Part shown: positions 12,208 through 17,495 of the stretch, piece by piece
Position numbering within the stretch: the stretch's first letter is position 1
Layout of the letters: every line of letters begins with the position of its first letter
Assembly: GCA_002398105.1 (NCBI GenBank)
Contig: DHCD01000095.1
Location: 1-17,495 of the forward strand
Direction: 5' to 3'
DNA from: Syntrophomonas sp. UBA4911
GTDB taxonomy: Bacteria > Bacillota > Syntrophomonadia > Syntrophomonadales > Syntrophomonadaceae
Length of the DNA: 17,495 nt
Notes under the pieces: model-generated
What the model was told of the DNA's origin: nothing
Databases searched by the model: none
Seen by the model: only the letters and a program-made list of their open reading frames with translations
Program-made: the position numbers and the translations under genes

Positions 12208-13134
12208 TTGAGAAATTATGCCGGACAGATCACAGGCCTCATAATACTGCTGGTTTTCATTTTAGTCCTGGGCACAGGTTGCAGGCCAAGCCCGTTACTG
12301 GTAAAGATCGTTTATTTGGCTCATGCCGAACCCATTAATGTGCAAAACGAAACCAACCCGGATGAGGAACCGGATGAAGAAAATGAGGTTGCAGTCACCC
12401 CAAAACAAGATGAACAAGATGCAGCGGATCATCAGGCAGCAAATAGTGAGGAGCAGGGATTGGACCAGGCAGACGCGCAGCAGGACACCATCCAGGAGGG
12501 CGCCGGCGATATAGCGTATGGGGCCGGCGAAGAAGCGTCGGGGGGCGCATTGGTTGAAGTTATAAGTGATCATGGGGAACATATTGACGTACCGGAATCG
12601 GTGGCTAATATTACAACAGTTTGCGAAGCCACCCAAAGCCCGCAATGGAAATCATCCCGAATAGGCGACCGGAGCAAATATGCAGGCGACTGGAAAGACG
12701 GCATGTTTGAAGGCAAGGGAACCTATAGCTGGTCTGATGGCGATGAATATACCGGTCAATGGAAAGACGATTTGATCGAAGGTAAGGGAACATACATCTG
12801 GGCCGATGGGGGTATGTATGAAGGCGAATGGAGATATGACATGTTTTCAGGCCAGGGAATATACACCTGGGCCAGCGGCAGTAAATATGCAGGCGAATGG
12901 AAAGAAGGCGTTAAAGAAGGCCAGGGAACATATACCTGGGCCAATAAAGATGAATATGTGGGCGAATGGAAAGCCGGGGTTAAAGATGGCCAGGGAACAT
13001 ATACCTGGGCTGATGGCAGCATATACACAGGTGCATGGAAATATGGGGTAAGAGAAGGTCAGGGGACATATAAAGGCGCCGATGGAACTATATATGAAGG
13101 ACTGTGGTCCAACGACAAGTTTTTATTTAATTAA
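12208..13134 (+). CDS. MORN-repeat protein with N-terminal membrane anchor
   Basis: This is a 308-residue envelope protein. The N-terminus (about 1-25) is a signal or anchor segment ending L-G-T-G-C. The cysteine at 25 may be lipidated, though glycine at -3 makes a poor lipobox. About residues 40-150 are acidic and low in complexity (N-P-D-E-E-P-D-E-E-N-E and Q-D-E-Q-D-A-A). From about 158 six 23-residue MORN repeats follow (Y-x-G-x-W-x-x-G-x-x-x-G-x-G-T-Y-x-W-A-D-G-x-x) plus a partial seventh. MORN repeats bind proteins or acidic lipids as a beta-sheet scaffold. I chose TTG at 12208 because AGGGGGGA stands before it; a GTG at 12172 has no site. It lies 40 bases behind modC and 75 before moxR, with no terminator on either side. 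Role unknown, perhaps a scaffold for the next genes. Confidence 0.8.
   Translation: MRNYAGQITGLIILLVFILVLGTGCRPSPLLVKIVYLAHAEPINVQNETNPDEEPDEENEVAVTPKQDEQDAADHQAANSEEQGLDQADAQQDTIQEGAGDIAYGAGEEASGGALVEVISDHGEHIDVPESVANITTVCEATQSPQWKSSRIGDRSKYAGDWKDGMFEGKGTYSWSDGDEYTGQWKDDLIEGKGTYIWADGGMYEGEWRYDMFSGQGIYTWASGSKYAGEWKEGVKEGQGTYTWANKDEYVGEWKAGVKDGQGTYTWADGSIYTGAWKYGVREGQGTYKGADGTIYEGLWSNDKFLFN
12679..13131 (+). repeat. Tandem 69-bp MORN-coding repeats
   Basis: Six 69-bp units start at 12679, 12748, 12817, 12886, 12955 and 13024, with a partial one from 13093. The middle units share long near-identical stretches such as CAGGGAACATATACCTGGGC, so they look recently duplicated and could vary in number between strains. 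Confidence 0.85.
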
Positions 13135-13172
13135 AGAAATATTTAAGTAGATAGCCAAAAGACACAGGTCTG

Positions 13173-13186
13173 ATATGCCGGCATAT
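13173..13186. repeat. 14-bp perfect palindrome before moxR
   Basis: ATATGCCGGCATAT lies in the 75-base gap between the MORN gene and moxR. There is no T-run, so it is not a terminator. It could be an operator for an internal promoter or chance. Confidence 0.35.
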
Positions 13187-13209
13187 AAACATAATTGGAG
13201 ATACAAGCT

Positions 13210-14250
13210 ATGAAAAATTATTTAGATGAAAATATAAAGAATTTAGACTATAAGCCACTTTCGACTGAGCAGACTGCCGATGCACATCGCAAGATCCTGT
13301 CAATTGCCGACAACATTGAAATTGTTATCACCGGTAAAAGAGAGGTTGTGGAGCTGACGGTGCTTTGCTTGATTGCGGGCGGGCATGTGCTAATAGAAGA
13401 TATTCCCGGCGTCGGGAAGACAAGCCTGGTTCGCGCCCTGGCTAAATCTATCGACTGCGATTACAGCCGTATCCAGTTTACGCCTGATGTCATGCCTTCA
13501 GACGTATCCGGCTTCTCCATCTACAATCAGAAAAGCGGGGAGTTTGAATTCCGTCAGGGGGCAGCAATGAGCAATATAGTTCTGGCTGACGAAATCAACC
13601 GGGCATCAGCCAAAACCCAGTCCTCCATGCTGGAAATCATGGAGGAATATCAGGTTACTGTCGATGCCCATACCTACCTTGTGGACCGGCCTTATATGGT
13701 GCTTGCCACCCAAAATCCAATTGAAGCTCTGGGCACATATCAGCTGCCGGAAGCGCAAATCGACAGGTTTATGATAAAACTTTCCATAGGCTATCCTGCT
13801 TACGAGGATGAAATTAAAATCGTAATGAAGGGTGAAGAAGCGAAGCAAAATATCTTTCCCGTTGTTACCAAGGAAGAGGTCAGGGAGCTCTTGCAATGCA
13901 GCAGGCAGGTTGTATGCACCGATCTGGTTGCCGCCTACATAGTCCGTATCGTTGAAGCAACCAGAAGCCATCCGGGCATTAAGCTGGGCAGCAGCCCCCG
14001 CGGAAGCATAGCGCTGTACAAGCTCAGCAGAGCTTATGCGCTGGCCCAGGGTAGAAACTATGTACTGCCTGATGATGTCAAGTATCTTGCCCCTTATGTT
14101 CTGGGGCACAGGATCATCCTGACCCATGAAATGAAGAACGAGAAGAAGACGGCTGCCGGCGTTATAAAGGACATAGTCAAGGATATTGCTGTTCCTGTAG
14201 ATCCGAACCAGCCGAAGTCATATCATGAACAATCCGTCTATGCTAATTAA
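13210..14250 (+). CDS. MoxR family AAA+ ATPase
   Basis: This 346-residue AAA+ ATPase is of the MoxR type. Walker A is D-I-P-G-V-G-K-T-S (64-72), Walker B is I-V-L-A-D-E-I-N-R-A (123-132), sensor 1 is A-T-Q-N-P (166-170), and the G-T-Y-Q-L-P-E-A-Q-I-D-R-F motif follows. A C-terminal lid includes S-P-R-G-S-I-A-L-Y and V-L-P-D-D-V-K-Y-L-A-P-Y-V-L-G-H-R. MoxR ATPases act as chaperones with von Willebrand or DUF58 partners, often helping insert metal cofactors or assemble envelope complexes. The ATG at 13210 is preceded by GGAG; an upstream TTG overlaps that site. It overlaps the DUF58 gene by 26 bases, so the two are translationally linked, the usual arrangement for this pair. Confidence 0.92.
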   Translation: MKNYLDENIKNLDYKPLSTEQTADAHRKILSIADNIEIVITGKREVVELTVLCLIAGGHVLIEDIPGVGKTSLVRALAKSIDCDYSRIQFTPDVMPSDVSGFSIYNQKSGEFEFRQGAAMSNIVLADEINRASAKTQSSMLEIMEEYQVTVDAHTYLVDRPYMVLATQNPIEALGTYQLPEAQIDRFMIKLSIGYPAYEDEIKIVMKGEEAKQNIFPVVTKEEVRELLQCSRQVVCTDLVAAYIVRIVEATRSHPGIKLGSSPRGSIALYKLSRAYALAQGRNYVLPDDVKYLAPYVLGHRIILTHEMKNEKKTAAGVIKDIVKDIAVPVDPNQPKSYHEQSVYAN

Positions 14251-15454
14251 TAAATTTATAGTTAAAACTATCGCCTGGCTGATTGTGCTTATGGCATCGC
14301 TTTTCCCTGCCCGATACATAAATAGTGTTTACGGGTATCTGCCGTTTCTGGGGCTGTTATCCCTGCTGTTATTATCGGTTTTATCTCTTTTGCTGATCAG
14401 GGCGGGCATACATTTTGAAGCGGAGGATTCCTATGTTGTATGTCAAAGAGGTGAAACGGTAAACGTCACTTTGAAAATTGTGAACGGATCTTTTCTGATT
14501 TGCCCCCAAGCCCGGGCCTATCTTTATGTTTCGGATTTTTTCGGAGGAGACGATTCGGTCTCCCCTGCCGCTTTCACAATGCCTGCTAAAGGCGGGTCGG
14601 ATTTCTCCTTTGCAATCAAAATGAATCATATCGGGATGTATAGCGCAGGAGTGAAGGCCCTCCAAATATATGACATACTGGGAATCTTCAGTATAACAAT
14701 GCCAGGCTGCGGAGGCATTGCAATAACGGTGCTTCCCAGGATATTACCGGCGGATGAGATTGAATTTAAGGATGAAATGCTGTCCGAAAGCCATAGTTTA
14801 CAGAAAAGCACGGTAAGCGACGGATTTGATTACACCGGCGTGCGGGAATATGCTCTGGGCGATTCCATTAAGCGCATTCACTGGAAGCTCTCCGCCCATT
14901 TTAAAGATTATATGACTAAGATTACGGAGACCAGCCATAAAAATGATCTGGTCGTGGTGATTGATCTGCAAACAGCCAGTCCCCCCCGTGATATGCTGCC
15001 GGGAATCTATGACTGCCTGGTTGAAACCGGTCTGTCCTTAATTGAGCAGGCAATGAGCAGAGATGTCGAGTATTCCCTGCTTTTTGCCGGGCAAAACGGC
15101 GAGATAGCCAGGGCCGTTCCCCGGGGCGGACAGGATTATGAAAATCTGGTGGGCCGGCTGCCGGTTGTTTACGATGGTTGCGGCGCTGATATCCCCGACG
15201 GCGCCGACATCCTTGAAAACGAAAGCCATTTGGGAAATAGGAGCGCCAATATCATTCTTTGTACATCCCGAATAACAGATCATCTGGTCCGGGAGCTGAT
15301 AAACATCAAACAGAATAAGAGAAATCCTATGCTGTATTATGTAATGAAACCGGATGCGAACCGCCGTGAAATGGAAGAATTGAAGGCTCCGCTCAAGACG
15401 CTTGAAGATTACGACATTCTTTATCATATTGTAACCGCCGAGGCCATGGCCTAG
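14225..15454 (+). CDS. DUF58 domain membrane protein
   Basis: This 409-residue protein is the usual partner of MoxR. Two hydrophobic helices lie at about 12-30 and 38-58. A beta-rich part (V-N-V-T-L-K-I-V-N-G) leads to the DUF58 signature G-F-D-Y-T-G-V-R-E-Y-A-L-G-D-S-I-K-R-I-H-W-K-L-S-A (200-224). A von Willebrand-like domain starts with V-V-V-I-D-L-Q-T-A-S (243-252). The metal-binding D-x-S-x-S of active domains is here D247-L-Q-T-A-S, so metal-dependent ligand binding may be weakened or lost. The start at 14225 lies inside moxR; M6 at 14240 is an alternative. The next gene follows after 27 bases. Target and process are not known. Confidence 0.88.
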   Translation: MNNPSMLINKFIVKTIAWLIVLMASLFPARYINSVYGYLPFLGLLSLLLLSVLSLLLIRAGIHFEAEDSYVVCQRGETVNVTLKIVNGSFLICPQARAYLYVSDFFGGDDSVSPAAFTMPAKGGSDFSFAIKMNHIGMYSAGVKALQIYDILGIFSITMPGCGGIAITVLPRILPADEIEFKDEMLSESHSLQKSTVSDGFDYTGVREYALGDSIKRIHWKLSAHFKDYMTKITETSHKNDLVVVIDLQTASPPRDMLPGIYDCLVETGLSLIEQAMSRDVEYSLLFAGQNGEIARAVPRGGQDYENLVGRLPVVYDGCGADIPDGADILENESHLGNRSANIILCTSRITDHLVRELINIKQNKRNPMLYYVMKPDANRREMEELKAPLKTLEDYDILYHIVTAEAMA

Positions 15455-15481
15455 TACCCGGTTATAAAGGAGATTTCCCCC

Positions 15482-16777
15482 ATGAAAAAACATATAGGAA
15501 AATATTTTTGGGATTTTATACTCTGTGTTTTTATCAGCGCCGGTCTGGCTGAGAATATATTTGCCGGATTCGAGATGGCAGATCCGTGGTCAGGGAATCT
15601 CCTGGCAGTTGCCGGCATTGTTGCTGCTGTTACGGTTTTGTTGTTCTTGGGCTATTATAACCGGATGACGATGGTCATTTCCATGACAGCACAGGCTGCT
15701 GCACTGATTGCGGTAATGGTTATTTTGCAGCAAAGGGGGCTTTTCTCGGCCCCATATACCATAGACGGGAATCCGATATTATTCTGGATCATAGTGATCT
15801 CCACATCCTGTGTGGTTTTCTGGGCCGCCCGGACCAGGGCCGGGCTGGTGGTTTTATTCCTGGTGGGAACGACCGTGACTGCAGCTTTCGATTTTCTGGA
15901 GTATCCGGTATGCAGATGGGGATACTTGGCCTTCGTGGGGGGAGCATTTATTCTGTTTTTATATCGGGTGTACTGTATTTCGCATATGTATTCCGAAACA
16001 GAGAAAACTGCTTTCAACGTGTATTTCGCTCAGTCGGTTATTGCTGGCACGATGGCATTATTGCTCGCAAGTGGAGCCTATTACAGCATAATTAAACCCA
16101 TGTCCCCTCCTGCCGATAAATTGAATCTTGCTCAAAAACTTATGTCTATGGATATTTTATACGAGATCGGCGTTGCTTCCACCAGGATAATATATTCCGA
16201 TGATCCGGCAACAACAGCAGAAAACGAGAATCAGCAAAATACAAACGATGATAATTATAATGAAAATATCCAAAAGCAAAATGAACCGAAAAAGGATGGA
16301 GAAATCGTTCCGGGCCGGGATCCAATAACCGCTCTGGCAGTTACCTTCAGACAAAACGCTAAAATGATTTGGATTGCAGCGGCTTCCGCCATATTGATTC
16401 TTGTCCTGGCGGTTATAATAAAATTTTTATTACGGAAAAAATGGTATGACAGTCTGCTTAAGGAGACAAATGAGGACAGTGCCATAGAGCTTTACAACTA
16501 TTTTTTAAAGAAACTTATCAAAGCAGGATTTAGACGGCCAGATGGACTTACATTGCTTGAATATGCTTCCGGTTTGCAGTATGAGCTGGAGAATTTTTCA
16601 GTCGGCAAAGCGAACATTCTGAGCCTGACCCAAATATACACAAGAATACTCTACGGCTGTCAGAAGATTTCTGAAGATGAGCGGGAACTGTTTCATGATT
16701 TTTACAAAGAGTTTTATCGCAATCTTAAAAATGAAATGGGGAATTTTAGGTATTTGATTCATTTCTTTACTATTTAG
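15482..16777 (+). CDS. Polytopic membrane protein with DUF4129 domain
   Basis: This 431-residue protein has seven hydrophobic helices in residues 9-205, an extracellular part, an eighth helix at 295-317 and a cytoplasmic DUF4129-like end (320-420). The end contains Y-N-Y-F-L-K-K-L-I-K-A-G-F-R-R-P-D-G-L-T-L-L-E-Y-A. This layout is the frame of the transglutaminase-like proteins that follow MoxR-DUF58 genes. However, the transglutaminase core with its Cys-His-Asp is absent; instead residues 240-280 form an N/Q/E/K-rich low-complexity linker. It may thus be a non-enzymatic scaffold, or the enzyme may be encoded elsewhere. AAGGAG stands before the ATG. No terminator is visible after it. A hydrophobic open frame without a start crosses its stop (16750-16890) and could be a remnant. 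Confidence 0.8.
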   Translation: MKKHIGKYFWDFILCVFISAGLAENIFAGFEMADPWSGNLLAVAGIVAAVTVLLFLGYYNRMTMVISMTAQAAALIAVMVILQQRGLFSAPYTIDGNPILFWIIVISTSCVVFWAARTRAGLVVLFLVGTTVTAAFDFLEYPVCRWGYLAFVGGAFILFLYRVYCISHMYSETEKTAFNVYFAQSVIAGTMALLLASGAYYSIIKPMSPPADKLNLAQKLMSMDILYEIGVASTRIIYSDDPATTAENENQQNTNDDNYNENIQKQNEPKKDGEIVPGRDPITALAVTFRQNAKMIWIAAASAILILVLAVIIKFLLRKKWYDSLLKETNEDSAIELYNYFLKKLIKAGFRRPDGLTLLEYASGLQYELENFSVGKANILSLTQIYTRILYGCQKISEDERELFHDFYKEFYRNLKNEMGNFRYLIHFFTI

Positions 16778-16910
16778 GCTGGCTGCTTGTGATCATCCCG
16801 GGCGGGCTCATCCTGCTCGAATCAATAAATATAGCAGCAATAAAGTGTCTCCCGTTTGCGTGGAGATTTATAAAAATGCCTGGGTATGCCTGAATAAAAT
16901 TAACTCTTGC

Positions 16911-16939
16911 TTGACAATTGCCTCTTCATGTGCTAGGCT
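16911..16939 (+). promoter_or_regulatory. Promoter of the cold-shock gene
   Basis: A consensus TTGACA (16911-16916) is followed after 17 bases by TAGGCT (16934-16939), preceded by TGC as an extended -10. This gives a leader of about 115 bases before the cold-shock gene, as is usual for this family. Confidence 0.6.
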
Positions 16940-16945
16940 AAATAC

Positions 16946-17060
16946 GTATTCAAAATAACTACTTTGTCCACACGTTTGCGGATCATTGTTGTTTGATGAT
17001 TTGCATAACATGTGGATTTTGTTTATTCTGGGTACAAAATAATATTTATGGAGGTACCCA
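16946..17060 (+). promoter_or_regulatory. Structured 5' leader of the cold-shock gene
   Basis: CCACA (16968-16972) can pair with TGTGG (17011-17015), extended by GT/AC after one mismatch. Inside, ATCAT (16982-16986) pairs with ATGAT (16996-17000). The ribosome binding site GGAGG (17050-17054) lies outside. Such leaders refold with temperature in cspA-type genes; here this is inference. Confidence 0.45.
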
Positions 17061-17273
17061 ATGAATAACGGTACAGTAAAATGGTTTAACTCAGAAAAAG
17101 GCTTCGGCTTTATTACCAACGACAACGGCGGGGAGGATGTGTTCGTACATTTTTCCGCGATTAAGTCCGAAGGATACAAGTCTTTGAATGAAGGACAAAA
17201 AGTCACCTTTGATACTGAGACTGATCCGAAGAACAGCCGCAAACTCAGAGCGGCAAACGTTTGTATTGCTTAA
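17061..17273 (+). CDS. Cold-shock protein (CspA/CspB type)
   Basis: This 70-residue single cold-shock domain is a five-stranded barrel that binds single-stranded RNA and DNA and keeps mRNA unfolded in the cold. RNP1 is K-G-F-G-F-I and RNP2 is V-F-V-H-F; G-T-V-K-W-F-N-S-E-K opens it as usual. The end R-K-L-R-A-A-N-V differs from the common G-P-Q-A-A-N-V, so the last loop is more basic. GGAGG sits six bases before the ATG. It has its own promoter, a long structured leader and a strong terminator, hence it is monocistronic and independent of the mod-MoxR genes. Confidence 0.95.
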   Translation: MNNGTVKWFNSEKGFGFITNDNGGEDVFVHFSAIKSEGYKSLNEGQKVTFDTETDPKNSRKLRAANVCIA

Positions 17274-17299
17274 TCAGGCAGTAAACACCCAAACAGCAT

Positions 17300-17340
17300 A
17301 AAAAAGCGGGGGGCAGAGTAACATCTGTCCCGCTTTTTAT
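17300..17340 (+). terminator. Rho-independent terminator of the cold-shock gene
   Basis: AAAAAGCGGG (17301-17310) pairs with CCCGCTTTTT (17329-17338), extended inward by CAGA/TCTG with a small bulge. The T-run makes a strong terminator. As the A-run mirrors it, it could act in both directions. Confidence 0.85.
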
Positions 17341-17495
17341 TTATCAGAGTCTACGTCATTGCAGACTGATTTTTTATTTCCACCACACCGGATTACCGGT
17401 CCAGCGGCATAATGGTCAATACCTCAGCGTCGATCTTCCCGAACGTTTTTATCAATCAAAATCAAAAAGATCACTTAAAAAAGAGCTCTTTTTAT
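17341..17495. other. Right edge, no confident gene
   Basis: The last 155 bases show an ACCGG/CCGGT hairpin (17386-17400) and a 16-bp A/T-flanked palindrome around GAGCTC (17478-17493). A minus-strand frame ending K-I-D-A-E-V-L-T-I-M-P-L-D-R at a TAA (17393-17395) lacks a usable start and is open for only 21 codons. It may be a gene relic; I do not recognise it. Confidence 0.3.

Noticed and set aside
12756..13028. Minus-strand frame with repeated P-W-P-S-L-T motifs
   Set aside because: It is the mirror of the 69-bp MORN repeats, not an independent repeat protein.
13606..14127. 173-codon minus-strand frame in moxR
   Set aside because: It mirrors the MoxR coding sequence, whose motifs are unmistakable; no ribosome binding site.
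17478..17493. 16-bp palindrome as a terminator at the right edge
   Set aside because: The arms meet without a loop, so a stable hairpin is poor, and the window ends before a gene context is visible.

Overview
The window looks like a stretch of a low-to-mid GC Bacillota chromosome, most likely a Clostridia-type anaerobe. The signs are strong AGGAGG-type ribosome binding sites, TTG and GTG starts, TTGACA/TATAAT promoters, a copper-amine-oxidase-N stalk domain on an exported protein, 4Fe-4S electron-transfer proteins, and small YgzD-like XRE regulators. I cannot assign a species. I saw no tRNA, rRNA, CRISPR array or intact insertion sequence.

Left third (1-5.0 kb), accessory and partly decayed. 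A DUF2867 gene (270-773, -) and a tetR gene (929-1483, +) share a compact divergent promoter with a perfect inverted-repeat operator. Directly behind tetR lies only the last part of an RND efflux pump. A two-cluster ferredoxin (1734-2012), a NapH/NosR-type membrane 4Fe-4S protein with a shortened N-terminus (2793-3356) and a MarR regulator (3412-3870) lie on the minus strand. Two nearly identical promoter/operator modules (2340-2386 and 3899-3945) suggest that this MarR controls both its own operon and the ferredoxin transcript. Between them are eroded coding DNA, palindromes and a strong terminator.

Middle (4.3-9.2 kb). Two divergent XRE regulators are each tied to membrane segments: one is an HTH-4TM fusion, the other a small HTH gene overlapping a membrane-protein gene. 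A minus-strand group follows with a GNAT acetyltransferase, an MBL-fold hydrolase and a GrpB/UPF0157 protein. Further upstream are a small ABM-like protein, a truncated GNAT and a truncated Phd/YefM antitoxin.

Right half (9.2-17.5 kb), well ordered and all on the plus strand. modA-modB-modC encodes a molybdate ABC importer whose binding protein carries an extra stalk domain. After it, without a visible terminator, come a MORN-repeat envelope protein, a MoxR-type AAA+ ATPase, a DUF58 protein and a polytopic DUF4129 protein. Three 20-bp direct repeats sit on the promoter of modA. The arrangement suggests, but does not prove, a link between molybdate supply and a MoxR/DUF58 envelope or cofactor-insertion system. 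A cold-shock gene with its own promoter, structured leader and strong terminator ends the region.
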